From contig CP061009.1 of assembly GCA_025808375.1 (NCBI GenBank), positions 248,001 to 312,000 on the forward strand: a stretch of DNA of 64,000 nucleotides, written 5' to 3'. The notes below the pieces were generated by a model that worked only from the letters and a program-made list of their open reading frames with translations, was not told the origin of the DNA and made no database searches. Positions 17,944 to 27,168 of the stretch are shown here, in pieces. This stretch comes from Duncaniella muricolitica (GTDB lineage: Bacteria; Bacteroidota; Bacteroidia; Bacteroidales; Muribaculaceae). The position numbers and the translations under genes were made by a program. Position 1 is the first letter of the stretch. Each line of letters begins with the position of its first letter.

Positions 17944-17965
17944 AGAGCGGGTAAAGTGTTGGATG

Positions 17966-18532
17966 TTATATTATCCCGACCGAGCGTAGCAGTGAGGCGT
18001 AATAGGCGGCTTTTTGCTCGAGGGGGAGGGGGTAGGCGCGCGAAGTGGAGGGCATGCGCCAGATGTCGAGGCCGTTGACGGCGTCATGGACGCTTTTGCC
18101 CATGGCCGGCGGTGTGGTGGAGGTGAGGTCGGCTATGACTCCGGCGGCTTTCTCGCCGGTTGTGGCTATGGTGTGGCATGACGGTATTTTGCCGAGGAGT
18201 TCAAAGAGGGGTACGGGGGTGACTATTTCGAGATATTTGTCGGAGGCGTTGTCCTTGAGCCGTCTTACTTCGCGGCCGGTGTCGTGTAGGGCTATGCCGC
18301 AGCGGTCGAGGGTCTCGCGTATGAGCGGAAGGCGAAATGTGCGTGTGGATGTGTCGTAGAGATGGTCTTTGTCACCATAGATGAGAAGTCCGATGATGCG
18401 CCAGAAGTCGTTGGTGCGGTTGGGGTAATAAAATTCCATGGCCCAGCGGTGGGGCTGGGGCGGAAATGTGCCCATGATGAGCACTTTGGCCGACGGGGGC
18501 AGGTAGGGCGGAAAGGGATGTGTCTCGAGCAT
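17966..18532 (-). CDS. Uracil-DNA glycosylase superfamily protein
   Basis: A ~188-residue protein starting best at ATG 18532 (MLETHPFPPYLP); an upstream in-frame ATG at 18580 would run through the terminator of efp. The family signature is clear: VLIMGTFPPQPHRW near residue 18 (catalytic loop) followed by FYYPNRTNDFWRIIG, and MPSTSRAYPL near the C-terminus (leucine-loop equivalent). These enzymes remove uracil or mismatched bases from DNA. Exact specificity cannot be read from sequence. Confidence 0.85.
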   Translation of the reverse strand: MLETHPFPPYLPPSAKVLIMGTFPPQPHRWAMEFYYPNRTNDFWRIIGLLIYGDKDHLYDTSTRTFRLPLIRETLDRCGIALHDTGREVRRLKDNASDKYLEIVTPVPLFELLGKIPSCHTIATTGEKAAGVIADLTSTTPPAMGKSVHDAVNGLDIWRMPSTSRAYPLPLEQKAAYYASLLRSVGII

Positions 18533-18580
18533 TGTCAGTCGTATAATATCGAGGGCCTTTGTGTTTTTTGTATTAAACAA

Positions 18581-18618
18581 AATCGCGGGCGTCAGGGTTG
18601 AGCCCTGCGTCCGCGATT
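18581..18618 (-). terminator. Intrinsic terminator of efp
   Basis: On the minus strand AATCGCGGACGCAGGG pairs with CCCTGACGCCCGCGATT (one bulge) around a 5-base loop and is followed by TTTTGTTT. It lies 41 bases after the efp stop. Confidence 0.75.
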
Positions 18619-18658
18619 GTACATTGAGTCGGTCCGGGAGTCAGTGACCGGAGAGGTG

Positions 18659-19225
18659 TTACTCTTTCACGCGCTCTTTGTATGAGCCGTCGCGTGTGTC
18701 GATGACCACCTTGTCGCCGATGTTGCAGAAGAGGGGCACGCGCACTTCGGCACCTGTCTCTACGGTCGCGGGCTTGAGGGTGTTGGTGGCGGTGTCACCC
18801 TTGATGCCGGGCTCGGTGTAGGTGATTTCGAGCACTACCGAGGTGGGCATTTCGCAGGTGAGGATGGTCTCGCTCTCGGCGTGTACCATGGCCTCGCAGA
18901 TGTCGCCGTCCTTGAGGAACTGTACGCCTTCGATGCTGTCGCCGGGGATGATTACCTCTTCCCAGGTCTCGGTGTGGAGGAAGTGATAGCCCATGTCGTC
19001 CTTGTAGCTGTACTGGTAGGGACGACGCTCGATGCGCACTTCATTGACTTTAACGCCCGAGTTCCAGGTCTTGTCGAGAACGCGGCCGGTCTGTACGTTT
19101 TTGAGTTTTGTGCGTACGAAAGCGGGGCCTTTGCCGGGCTTTACGTGGAGAAATTCTACGATGAAGAAGTACTGGCCGTCGATGTCGAGGCACATACCGT
19201 TTTTAAAGTCTGCAGTTGTTGCCAT
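18659..19225 (-). CDS. efp: Translation elongation factor P
   Basis: A 188-residue, three-barrel protein that rescues ribosomes stalled at polyproline. The N-terminal KOW-like domain has VKPGKGPAFVRTKLKNV near residue 31, with a lysine at the tip loop; the OB domains follow, ending NIGDKVVIDTRDGSYKERV. Length and order are normal. It is preceded by a SlyD-like gene 111 bases away on the same strand. Confidence 0.97.
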   Translation of the reverse strand: MATTADFKNGMCLDIDGQYFFIVEFLHVKPGKGPAFVRTKLKNVQTGRVLDKTWNSGVKVNEVRIERRPYQYSYKDDMGYHFLHTETWEEVIIPGDSIEGVQFLKDGDICEAMVHAESETILTCEMPTSVVLEITYTEPGIKGDTATNTLKPATVETGAEVRVPLFCNIGDKVVIDTRDGSYKERVKE

Positions 19226-19336
19226 ATGTCTTTTTGTTCGGGGCTGGCCCGAAGGTTATGGGGTTATTTAAGGTTGAATATGCTGATAGTTTGGTCAGGC
19301 TCTGTGGGGCCCGGAGCGTGTCAGAGGAGACGGCTG

Positions 19337-19912
19337 TCAGTTGCAGCCTCCGCAGCATCCGCCGTCACCGCAGGAGCTGTCGTCGCCGCATCCGCCTCCA
19401 CATCCGCCGCATCCGCCTCCGCAGCGTGAGGGGTGGAGCTCTTCGGGTGTGGCGTCGCGCACGGTGATGATTTTGCCGTCGGCAAAGTGGAGGGCCTGGC
19501 CTACGAGGGGATGGTTGAAGTCCATGGTGACGGTCTTGTCGTCGACTTCAAGCACGGTGCCTGTAATCTGGTAGCCGTCGGCTGTGAACATGGGCACTTT
19601 GGCTCCTTTCTTGACGCGTGAGTCAAGCTTGCCGTTGTCATCGAGGAAGAGGTCGCGGTCAAGAGTGGCCACGTCGTCAGGGTTATAGGGGATGGCGTCG
19701 GCGGGCTCGATTTTGACGTCAAACGAGGCTCCCTGCTCGAGTCCGTCGATAGCGGCTGCGAGTGCGGGTATGAGTCCCGGGGTGACGCCATAGATGAATC
19801 GTTCGGGCTCGGAGGCCTCGACGGTGTGTACCATGGTCTCGGGCTGTCCGGGCAGCGAGGCATAGAGGTTGTAGGCTATTTCTACGTATTTGCCGGGTTG
19901 TATCTTGTCCAT
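19337..19912 (-). CDS. SlyD-like FKBP peptidyl-prolyl isomerase with Cys/Gly metal-binding tail
   Basis: A 191-residue FKBP-type isomerase/chaperone: FKBP core split by an insert-in-flap domain (GLEQGASFDVKIEPADA; HPLVGQALHFADGKI is the second core part). The last ~25 residues are almost only Cys, Gly and Asp (SRCGGGCGGCGGGCGDDSS and on), with nine cysteines, resembling the metal-binding tail of Escherichia coli SlyD that stores nickel. The tail here lacks His. A metallochaperone role is likely by family, but no hydrogenase or urease gene is in view. Confidence 0.9.
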   Translation of the reverse strand: MDKIQPGKYVEIAYNLYASLPGQPETMVHTVEASEPERFIYGVTPGLIPALAAAIDGLEQGASFDVKIEPADAIPYNPDDVATLDRDLFLDDNGKLDSRVKKGAKVPMFTADGYQITGTVLEVDDKTVTMDFNHPLVGQALHFADGKIITVRDATPEELHPSRCGGGCGGCGGGCGDDSSCGDGGCCGGCN

Positions 19913-19949
19913 GAGGTGGATAGGGTGCGGGATGATGGGGTGGGGGAAA

Positions 19950-20732
19950 TTAACCGTTGGTGTGCTCGGATGTCACGCCGGCCAGATCGGGGTCGATCAT
20001 GATGCGTCCGCAGTATTCACACACGATGATTTTCTTGTGCATCTTGATTTCCATCTGCTTCTGGGGCGGGATGCGGTTGAAGCAGCCGCCGCAGGCGTTG
20101 CGCTGGATGTAGACGACGCCGAGGCCGTTGCGGGCGTTCTTGCGGATGCGCTTGAAGGCGGCGAGGGTGCGGGGATCGTCGATGCGGGCTTCGAGGTCTT
20201 TGGCATTGGCGCGGAGCACTTCCTCGTCTTTCTTTGTCTCGGAGATGATTTCTTCGAGCTGCTGACGCTTGTCGGCAAGGATGTGGTTGCGGTCAACGAG
20301 GCTCTCCTCGGCTGCGGCGATGTCGGCTGTCTTGGAGTCGATCTCGCGGCCATACTGGCCGATGCGCTTTTCAGAGAGTTGTATCTCGAGGGTCTGATAT
20401 TCGATTTCTTTTGACAGGAGGTCAAACTCGCGGTTGTTGCGCACGTTGTCGAGCTGAGTCTTGTAGGTGGCTATCTGCTCCTGTGCCACCTGGATTTTGT
20501 TCTGCTCCTGGGCGGTCATGGAGCGCAGCTCCTCGATCTCGTGGTTGTACTTGTCGATGCGTGTGTGCAGACCGGCTATTACGTCCTCGAGGTCGCGCAC
20601 TTCCTCGGGGAGTTCGCCGCGGATGGTGCGGATGCGGTCGATTTCAGAGAGGATTGTCTGAAGCTCGTAGAGCGAGCGGAGGCGGTGTTCTACCGAGTTA
20701 GCCTGGTCGATTTTTGATTGCTCTTTGGCCAT
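19950..20732 (-). CDS. Coiled-coil protein with C4 zinc ribbon (CT398/DUF164-like)
   Basis: A 260-residue protein: residues 15-190 form a long alpha-helical coiled coil (LRSLYELQTILSEIDRIRTI and following), and the C-terminus carries a zinc ribbon with CGGCFNRIPPQ and ICEYCGRIMIDPDL-type CxxC pairs. Homologues in many bacteria are annotated as zinc-ribbon domain proteins of uncertain role, often next to a Nif3-type gene as here. The gene follows the Nif3 homologue by 65 bases on the same strand. Confidence 0.88.
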   Translation of the reverse strand: MAKEQSKIDQANSVEHRLRSLYELQTILSEIDRIRTIRGELPEEVRDLEDVIAGLHTRIDKYNHEIEELRSMTAQEQNKIQVAQEQIATYKTQLDNVRNNREFDLLSKEIEYQTLEIQLSEKRIGQYGREIDSKTADIAAAEESLVDRNHILADKRQQLEEIISETKKDEEVLRANAKDLEARIDDPRTLAAFKRIRKNARNGLGVVYIQRNACGGCFNRIPPQKQMEIKMHKKIIVCEYCGRIMIDPDLAGVTSEHTNG

Positions 20733-20797
20733 ATGTTGATGTAGTTATTTGATTGCCGGGTTTAATGCATCATGGCTTCAGCCCGATGCGGGTGAAG

Positions 20798-21592
20798 TCA
20801 TACATAGGCCACGGGATTTTGCTCACAAGTGGCCATATGGACTGCAAAGTTAGGAAATTTTTGGGAAATAATGCGTGAAAAAATTGATTTAGTGCATATT
20901 TCGCTCTCAAAATGCCCGGTGTCGATGATGATTATCTTTTGACCGTGGTCGAGAAAGTCGTGATAACGCACGTCGGAGGTGATGTATGCGTCGGCCCGGA
21001 GGGATATGGCGGTGGTGATAAATTCGCCTCCCGAACCGCTGCAGAGGGCCACGGTGTGGATGTTGCCGGTCTCGCGGGGGCCCTGTGTGACGCGCACGGT
21101 CGGTGCGTCATATGCTCTTTTGACGGTCTCGATAAATGCGGCGCGGGTGATGCCGCCGGGAATGGTGCCGATGACGCCCAGCCCGGCATCGGGGCTGACG
21201 GATGAGGGTGAGAGCGGGCGCATGTCGGTGAGCCCGAGGCGCGAGCCGAGCTCGTGGCTTACTCCGCCGGGGGTGCTGTCGAGCGCGGTGTGGCTCGAAT
21301 AGATGGCTATGCCTGAGCGTATGGCCGAGATGACGGCCTGCTCGGCGTTGCCGGCTCCGGTGATAGAGCGAAGTCCGCGAAATATAAGGGGATGATGCGA
21401 GATGATGAGATTGCACCCTTTGGCGCGGGCTTCGTCGACAACGGCGGGGGTGATGTCGAGACACGTCATGACTCCTGTGCACAGGTCGGTTGTCCCGGAG
21501 GGTGTTACCTGCCAGCCGGTGTTGTCCCAGGATTCCTGAAGGGTGGGGGAGGCGTAGGCTTCGATGACGCTTATGATGTCGGCATGTGTCAT
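20798..21592 (-). CDS. Nif3-like dinuclear metal-centre protein (YbgI/DUF34)
   Basis: A 264-residue protein with the metal-ligand motifs of the family: NLIISHHPLIF near residue 61, SSHTALDSTPGGVSHEL near residue 98 and IIDTGHFESE near residue 224. Annotated in databases as GTP cyclohydrolase I type 2 or Nif3; the true activity is uncertain. It is the short form without the PII-like middle insert found in many ~365-residue homologues. The next gene is the zinc-ribbon coiled coil. Confidence 0.9.
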   Translation of the reverse strand: MTHADIISVIEAYASPTLQESWDNTGWQVTPSGTTDLCTGVMTCLDITPAVVDEARAKGCNLIISHHPLIFRGLRSITGAGNAEQAVISAIRSGIAIYSSHTALDSTPGGVSHELGSRLGLTDMRPLSPSSVSPDAGLGVIGTIPGGITRAAFIETVKRAYDAPTVRVTQGPRETGNIHTVALCSGSGGEFITTAISLRADAYITSDVRYHDFLDHGQKIIIIDTGHFESEICTKSIFSRIISQKFPNFAVHMATCEQNPVAYV

Positions 21593-21630
21593 TTTTTTGC
21601 GGTGAGATGGTTGGAGGAGTGTATGAAAAA

Positions 21631-21686
21631 AGAGTTTAAAGGTTATGTCAGGTCATGTGTAACCTAAATCATAAACTTTAAACTCT
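21631..21686. terminator. Hairpin after aspS
   Basis: AGAGTTTAAAG (21631-21641) and its reverse complement (21676-21686) pair, with an inner GGTTA/TAACC stem (21641-21645 with 21660-21664). It lies 21 bases beyond the aspS stop. GAGTTTAAA words recur in other gaps of this window. Confidence 0.5.
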
Positions 21687-21706
21687 AATCTTTATGATGC
21701 TTTCAA

Positions 21707-23458
21707 TTATTTAAGATCGAGCTTGATCTGGAGCTCGTCGAGCTGTGTGTCGTCGATGGCCGAGGGGGCGTCGATCATCATGTCGCGTCCCGAGTTGTTT
21801 TTGGGGAAGGCGATGACGTCGCGGATTGAGTCGAGACCGGCGAGTATCGACACGAAGCGGTCGAAGCCGAAGGCGAGTCCGCCGTGAGGGGGTGCGCCGT
21901 ATTTGAAGGCGTTCATGAGGAAGCCAAACTTGTATTGTGCGTCCTCCTCGCTCAAGCCGAGCAGGCGGAACATCTTGTCCTGCAGTTCGGCTTCATGGAT
22001 ACGTATGGAGCCGCCGCCGAGCTCGTTGCCGTTGACCACCATGTCATAGGCAGTGGCGCGCACCGCACCTGTGTCGGAGTCGAGCAGATGGATGTCGTCG
22101 GGGTTGGGGGCGGTGAAGGGGTGATGCATGGCGTAGTAACGCTGTGTCTCCTCGTCCCACTCGAAGAGGGGGAAGTCGACCACCCAGAGACAGGAGAAGT
22201 TCTGCGGGTCACGCAGCCCGAGGCGCGAGCCCATCTCGAGACGCAGTTCGCAGAGCTGCTTGCGGGTCTTCATTGTGGGACCGGCAAGTATGAGCATGAG
22301 GTCGCCCTTCTGTGCGCCGGCGCGGTCGGTCCAGGCGCGGAGCTCCTCTTCGGTGTAGAATTTTGATACCGACGATTTGATAGAACCGTCTTCTTCGACC
22401 TTGGCCCACATCATGCCTTTGGCACCTACCTGGGGGCGTTTCACGAAGTCGGTAAGCTGGTCGAGCTGCTTGCGGGTGTAGCCGGCACATCCGGGGGCCA
22501 CGATGGCTCCTACATATTCGGCATCGTCAAGTACGGCGAAGCCTTTGCAGCCGGTGAGGTCTTTGAGCTCGACAAACTCCATGCCGAAACGGGTGTCGGG
22601 CTTGTCGGAGCCGTAGAGACGCATGGCGTCGGCCCATGTCATGCGGGGGAAGGGTTCGGTGAAGTCGATGTCTTTTACATATTTGAATATATGTTTTACA
22701 AGACCCTCAAACATGCCGAGCACATCCTCCTGATTGACAAACGACATCTCGCAGTCAATCTGTGTGAATTCGGGCTGGCGGTCAGCGCGAAGGTCCTCGT
22801 CGCGGAAACATTTCACTATCTGGAAGTAGCGGTCAAATCCGCTTACCATCAGTAACTGTTTGAATGTCTGGGGCGACTGGGGCAGTGCGTAGAACTGTCC
22901 GGGGTTCATGCGCGAGGGCACTACGAAGTCGCGTGCGCCCTCGGGGGTCGACTTGATGAGTACGGGGGTCTCCACTTCGAGGAAGCCCTTTGAGTCGAGA
23001 TAGCGGCGTATCTCGAACGCCATGCGATGGCGCAGCTCAAGATTGGAGCGTACGCATGAGCGGCGCAGGTCGAGGTAGCGATACTTCATGCGCAGGTCGT
23101 CGCCGCCGTCAGTGTCGTCCTCGATGGTGAAGGGGGGTACCTCGCTGCGGTTGAGCACCTTCAGTTCTTTGGCTATGATCTCGATGTCGCCCGTGGGGAT
23201 GTGGGCGTTCTTGCTGGTGCGCTCGGCAACGGTGCCGGTCACCTGTATCACCCACTCGCGGCCGAGTTTGTTGGCGGCCTCGCAGAGCGAAGCGTCAGCG
23301 TCGCTCTCAAACACTACCTGTGTGATGCCGTAGCGGTCGCGGATGTCGACAAAGGTCATTCCGCCCATTTTGCGTGCTCTCTGCACCCAACCGGCCAGCG
23401 TTACTTCGCGGCCGGCGTCGCTAATGCGGAGTTCACCGCATGTATTTGTCCTGTACAT
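21707..23458 (-). CDS. aspS: Aspartate--tRNA ligase
   Basis: A class II aminoacyl-tRNA synthetase of 583 residues starting at MYRTNTCGELRI; a longer in-frame ATG at 23533 adds 25 hydrophobic residues not found in the family and is rejected. Order: N-terminal anticodon-binding OB fold, motif 2 FRDEDLRADRQPEFTQ near residue 215, the GAD insert of bacterial AspRS, and motif 3 GGLAFGFDRFVSILAG near residue 530. A TAATTTTG -7 element on the minus strand (complement of 23480-23487) fits the shorter start. Confidence 0.97.
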   Translation of the reverse strand: MYRTNTCGELRISDAGREVTLAGWVQRARKMGGMTFVDIRDRYGITQVVFESDADASLCEAANKLGREWVIQVTGTVAERTSKNAHIPTGDIEIIAKELKVLNRSEVPPFTIEDDTDGGDDLRMKYRYLDLRRSCVRSNLELRHRMAFEIRRYLDSKGFLEVETPVLIKSTPEGARDFVVPSRMNPGQFYALPQSPQTFKQLLMVSGFDRYFQIVKCFRDEDLRADRQPEFTQIDCEMSFVNQEDVLGMFEGLVKHIFKYVKDIDFTEPFPRMTWADAMRLYGSDKPDTRFGMEFVELKDLTGCKGFAVLDDAEYVGAIVAPGCAGYTRKQLDQLTDFVKRPQVGAKGMMWAKVEEDGSIKSSVSKFYTEEELRAWTDRAGAQKGDLMLILAGPTMKTRKQLCELRLEMGSRLGLRDPQNFSCLWVVDFPLFEWDEETQRYYAMHHPFTAPNPDDIHLLDSDTGAVRATAYDMVVNGNELGGGSIRIHEAELQDKMFRLLGLSEEDAQYKFGFLMNAFKYGAPPHGGLAFGFDRFVSILAGLDSIRDVIAFPKNNSGRDMMIDAPSAIDDTQLDELQIKLDLK

Positions 23459-23578
23459 AGATTTTTCGGTTATAATGTGCAAAATTATAAAGAATTGGCG
23501 AAACCTTAAGAAGATTTCGTCAAAAAAATCCATGAGGATGCAGATATGCGGGTTATTTGATGAGAGAAGTCGAGGCTT

Positions 23579-24514
23579 TTATTCCGGCCGGTCGAAGATT
23601 GGGGTCGAGAGGTAGCGGTCGCCGGTGTCGGGGAGGATGGCTACAATGATGCGCCCTTCATATTCAGGCTGCCGGGCAAGGCGCATGGCGGCTCCGAGGG
23701 CTGCTCCCGACGATATGCCTGCGAGGAGACCTTCGTAGCGGGCGAGCAGGCGTGAGCATGCGGCGGCTTCGTTGCTCTCCACGCAGATGATGCCGTCGAC
23801 TACTGTGGGGTCGTAATTGGCGGGGATGAATCCGGCCCCGATGCCCTGGATGCTGTGCCGGCCGGGATTTCCGCCTGAGAGCACCGGCGATTCGGCCGGC
23901 TCGACAGCAAAGGCTTTGATGGCCGGGTTGCGCCATTTAAGTCCTCGGGCTGTGCCGATGAGAGTGCCGGCTGTGCCCACGCCTGCAACGATGGCGTCGA
24001 CCTGGCCGTCGGTGTCGTCCCATATCTCACGGGCTGTGGTCGAGCGGTGTATGGCGGGATTGGCAGGGTTGTCAAACTGTGACGGGATAAATGAGCCGGG
24101 TGTCTCTCGGTGGAGGCGTTGGGCTTCGCGTATGGCTCCGCTCATGCCTTCGGCCGCAGGGGTGAGGATGAGCGTGGCTCCAAGCGCGGCAAGGAGCTTG
24201 CGCCGCTCGATGCTCATGCTCTCGGGCATGGTGAGTATCAGGCGGTAGCCTTTTACTGCGGCTATCCATGCGAGGCCGATACCGGTGTTGCCGCTTGTCG
24301 GCTCGATGATGGTTGCTCCCGGCGAGAGGAGGCGGGCCTGTTCGGCGGTCTCTATCATTGCAAGGGCGGCGCGGTCTTTGATGCTTCCGCCCGGGTTGAA
24401 GGCTTCGATTTTTACAAGTACGCGTCCTTTGAGGGCTTCGGCGCGCTCTATGTTGCACACTTCGAGTAGAGGAGTGTGTCCGATAAGTTCGGTGAGTGAG
24501 TAAGCGATTTTCAT
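23579..24514 (-). CDS. cysK: Cysteine synthase A (O-acetylserine sulfhydrylase)
   Basis: A 311-residue PLP enzyme making cysteine from O-acetylserine and sulfide. The PLP lysine lies in FNPGGSIKDRAAL near residue 47, the substrate loop TSGNTGIGLAWIAA near residue 73, and the phosphate-binding loop reads GVGTAGTLIG near residue 178 where the family more often has GTGGT. The C-terminus ends in the active-site ILPDTGDRYLST. A TAAATTTG -7 element on the minus strand (complement of 24657-24664) lies in the gap shared with the divergent Lrp gene, so Lrp control is possible. Confidence 0.93.
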   Translation of the reverse strand: MKIAYSLTELIGHTPLLEVCNIERAEALKGRVLVKIEAFNPGGSIKDRAALAMIETAEQARLLSPGATIIEPTSGNTGIGLAWIAAVKGYRLILTMPESMSIERRKLLAALGATLILTPAAEGMSGAIREAQRLHRETPGSFIPSQFDNPANPAIHRSTTAREIWDDTDGQVDAIVAGVGTAGTLIGTARGLKWRNPAIKAFAVEPAESPVLSGGNPGRHSIQGIGAGFIPANYDPTVVDGIICVESNEAAACSRLLARYEGLLAGISSGAALGAAMRLARQPEYEGRIIVAILPDTGDRYLSTPIFDRPE

Positions 24515-24691
24515 ATAGTCTTGAGGTTTGTGTCAGGCAGATGTTGAAAAATAAACGCGTTGTAAGGTCGGATGGTTGTGCCGTATGGGTTGCCGGGGCC
24601 GGCTTTAGTGTGAATCCTTTGCTGTATTGATGCGTGAGGCTGATTATTTTCTTGGGCAAATTTAATATTAAGGAAAATGTTTCTGTAAATG

Positions 24692-24724
24692 TTTGTGAAA
24701 ATATAGAAATATTCCCTATATTTG
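24692..24724 (+). promoter_or_regulatory. Promoter of the Lrp/AsnC gene
   Basis: TTTG at 24692-24695, a 21-base spacer and TATATTTG at 24717-24724 match the Bacteroidetes consensus. The predicted start of transcription is about 60 bases before the ATG at 24793. Confidence 0.75.
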
Positions 24725-24792
24725 CAAAACGCATTCCGGAAAAGTTCCAAAATGCTGTCATCTGATAATACACACGTAGAAAAAAGGTAGAT

Positions 24793-25266
24793 ATGGCTTC
24801 TAATCCCGAACGTCTTGATGAAACTGATGTAAAGATATTGCGCCTGTTGCAGCAGGACGCCCGTTTGACACTCAAAGAGATTGGTGCGCGAGTCAATCTC
24901 TCGTCCACACCGGTCTATGAGCGTTTCAAACGGCTCGAGCGCGAGGGTTATATTTTGAAATATGTAGCGGTGCTTGATGTGGAGAAGCTCAATATGGGAT
25001 TTACGGTGTATTGCAGTGTGAAGCTCAAGCAGCAGAATCTTGAGGTGGCCGACACCTTTGCGCGTGCCATGCTCGGACTGCGTGAGGTCACGGAGTGTTA
25101 CAATATATCAGGACAGTTTGATTATCTTCTCAAGATTCAGGCGTCGAGTATGAAGACCTACAGAGAGTTTGTGCTCAATGTGCTCGGCACGATGCCTGAG
25201 GTGTATTCTTTCGAGTCGACTTTTGTGATGGACGAGCTCAAGCACGATTACGGCATATCTATCTGA
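24793..25266 (+). CDS. Lrp/AsnC-family transcriptional regulator
   Basis: A 157-residue regulator: N-terminal helix-turn-helix (LDETDVKILRLLQQDARLTL, then EIGARVNLSSTPVYERFKRL), and C-terminal RAM domain that binds amino acids and forms octamers (VTECYNISGQFDYLLKIQA). Such proteins adjust amino-acid metabolism genes. The divergent neighbour is cysK, a plausible target, although this is inference from position. Confidence 0.95.
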   Translation: MASNPERLDETDVKILRLLQQDARLTLKEIGARVNLSSTPVYERFKRLEREGYILKYVAVLDVEKLNMGFTVYCSVKLKQQNLEVADTFARAMLGLREVTECYNISGQFDYLLKIQASSMKTYREFVLNVLGTMPEVYSFESTFVMDELKHDYGISI

Positions 25267-25414
25267 CGTGACCGGGGCTGTAGGGTGTTGTTGTCAGGGT
25301 GGGTGACTATGATGTGTATATTCGTGCCCTTTATATATAATAATGTGGTAATGTTGCAGAATAGGCACGATATGTTAATAGAAACAAAAAAGATGCGAAA
25401 AAGTTGCTGAAATA

Positions 25415-25446
25415 TTTGCATGGTAAAAATATTCATTGTAATTTTG
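25415..25446 (+). promoter_or_regulatory. Promoter of the tRNA-tuf operon
   Basis: TTTG at 25415-25418, a 20-base spacer and TAATTTTG at 25439-25446. The first tRNA begins 54 bases downstream. No other strong promoter is seen before tuf, so the tRNAs and tuf probably share this start. Confidence 0.75.
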
Positions 25447-25500
25447 CATCGCAATTGAGCAAAACACCTATGCTCAACAGCAAGAGAACATAAACTTGTT

Positions 25501-25574
25501 GCCTCTTTAGCTCAGTTGGCCAGAGCACGTGATTTGTAATCTCGGGGTCGTTGGTTCGAATCCGACAAGAGGCT
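25501..25574 (+). tRNA. tRNA-Thr (anticodon TGT)
   Basis: A cloverleaf of 74 bases: acceptor GCCTCTT pairs with AAGAGGC, D-arm GCTC...GAGC, anticodon loop TTTGTAA, T-arm GTTGG/CCGAC with TTCGAAT loop. No CCA is encoded. Confidence 0.97.
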
Positions 25575-25589
25575 CAACGAAACTTATTA

Positions 25590-25672
25590 GGGCGAATACC
25601 AGAGTGGCCAAATGGGGCAGACTGTAAATCTGCTGGTTTATACCTTCGGTGGTTCGAATCCATCTTCGCCCA
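25590..25672 (+). tRNA. tRNA-Tyr (anticodon GTA)
   Basis: An 83-base class II tRNA: acceptor GGGCGAA pairs with TTCGCCC, anticodon loop CTGTAAA, long variable arm, T-loop TTCGAAT. No CCA is encoded. Confidence 0.96.
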
Positions 25673-25682
25673 CACTCCAATT

Positions 25683-25755
25683 GCGGAAGTAGCTCAGTTG
25701 ATAGAGCATCAGCCTTCCAAGCTGAGGGTCGCGAGTTTGAGCCTCGTCTTCCGCT
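25683..25755 (+). tRNA. tRNA-Gly (anticodon TCC)
   Basis: A 73-base cloverleaf: acceptor GCGGAAG pairs with CTTCCGC; anticodon stem CAGC/GCTG with loop CTTCCAA; T-loop TTTGAGC. Confidence 0.96.
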
Positions 25756-25780
25756 CCACTTTTTTAAGCGAAAACACAAT

Positions 25781-25852
<72 letters not shown>

Positions 25853-25947
25853 CTATTTTCACACAGTAGACGGCCTCGATAGTGCTTTCACGCTATCGTG
25901 GCGTCTTGTCAAAAAGCAATCATTAATCAAGCAATAATAGCAAAGTT

Positions 25948-27132
25948 ATGGCAAAAGAAAAATTCGAAAGAACGAAGCCGCATGTTAACATCGGTACCAT
26001 CGGCCACGTTGACCATGGCAAGACTACTCTTACCGCAGCCATCACCACAGTGCTCGCTAAGAAAGGCCTCTCAGAGGTTAAGTCGTTTGACCAGATCGAC
26101 AACGCTCCCGAGGAAAAAGAGCGTGGTATTACTATCAACACCGCTCACGTAGAGTATGAGACCGCTAACCGTCACTATGCTCACGTAGACTGCCCGGGAC
26201 ACGCTGACTATGTTAAGAACATGGTAACAGGTGCCGCTCAGATGGACGGTGCTATCATCGTAGTAGCCGCTACCGACGGTCCCATGCCCCAGACTCGCGA
26301 GCACATCCTTCTCGCCCGTCAGGTGAACGTTCCCCGTCTTGTCGTATTCCTCAACAAGTGCGACATGGTCGACGACGAAGAGATGTTCGACCTCGTAGAG
26401 ATGGAGATGCGTGATCTTCTTTCGACTTACGAATACGATGGCGACGAGACTCCCATCATCCGTGGCTCTGCCCTCGGTGCTCTCAACGGTGAGCCCCAGT
26501 GGGAAGAGAAGGTTATGGAGCTCATGGAGGCTGTTGACAACTGGATTCCCCTGCCTCCCCGCGACATCGACAAACCCTTCCTTATGCCTGTTGAGGACGT
26601 GTTCTCAATCACCGGTCGTGGTACAGTTGCTACCGGTCGTATCGAGACTGGTATCGTAAAGGTAGGCGACGAAGTTCAGATCATGGGTCTTGGTGCAGAC
26701 ATGAAGTCGGTTGTAACCGGCGTTGAGATGTTCCGCAAGCTTCTTGATCAGGGCGAAGCCGGTGACAACGTAGGTCTCCTTCTCCGCGGTATCGACAAGA
26801 AAGACATCAAGCGCGGTATGGTAATCTGCCATCTGGGTGTTGTTAAGCCCCACAGCAAGTTCAAAGCTTCTGTTTATATCCTCAAGAAAGAGGAAGGTGG
26901 CCGTCACACTCCGTTCCACAACAAGTATCGTCCCCAGTTCTACATCCGTACACTTGACGTAACCGGTGAGATCACTCTCCCCGAAGGTGTAGAGATGGTA
27001 ATGCCCGGTGACCACGTTGAGATCAACGTAGAGCTCATCAACTCGGTAGCTTGCGACGCAGGTCTTCGCTTCGCTATCCGTGAGGGTGGCCGCACCGTAG
27101 GTTCGGGTCAGATCACCGAGATTCTTGAGTAA
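25948..27132 (+). CDS. tuf: Elongation factor Tu
   Basis: The 394-residue GTPase that delivers aminoacyl-tRNA to the ribosome. G1 GHVDHGKTTL near residue 19, G2 with RGITINTAHVEY near residue 59, G3 DCPGHADY near residue 81, G4 NKCDMVD near residue 136, G5 SALGAL near 174, then beta-barrel domains 2 and 3. Codon use is strongly biased, as expected for a highly expressed gene. It follows four tRNA genes and is followed by a hairpin, tRNA-Trp and secE. Confidence 0.99.
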   Translation: MAKEKFERTKPHVNIGTIGHVDHGKTTLTAAITTVLAKKGLSEVKSFDQIDNAPEEKERGITINTAHVEYETANRHYAHVDCPGHADYVKNMVTGAAQMDGAIIVVAATDGPMPQTREHILLARQVNVPRLVVFLNKCDMVDDEEMFDLVEMEMRDLLSTYEYDGDETPIIRGSALGALNGEPQWEEKVMELMEAVDNWIPLPPRDIDKPFLMPVEDVFSITGRGTVATGRIETGIVKVGDEVQIMGLGADMKSVVTGVEMFRKLLDQGEAGDNVGLLLRGIDKKDIKRGMVICHLGVVKPHSKFKASVYILKKEEGGRHTPFHNKYRPQFYIRTLDVTGEITLPEGVEMVMPGDHVEINVELINSVACDAGLRFAIREGGRTVGSGQITEILE

Positions 27133-27168
27133 TACCACTCATAGGGTTAGCAATTAACCCCAACCCAT

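Noticed and set aside
23459..23533. Upstream in-frame extension of aspS
   Set aside because: Adds 25 residues not found in the family and covers the -7 element.
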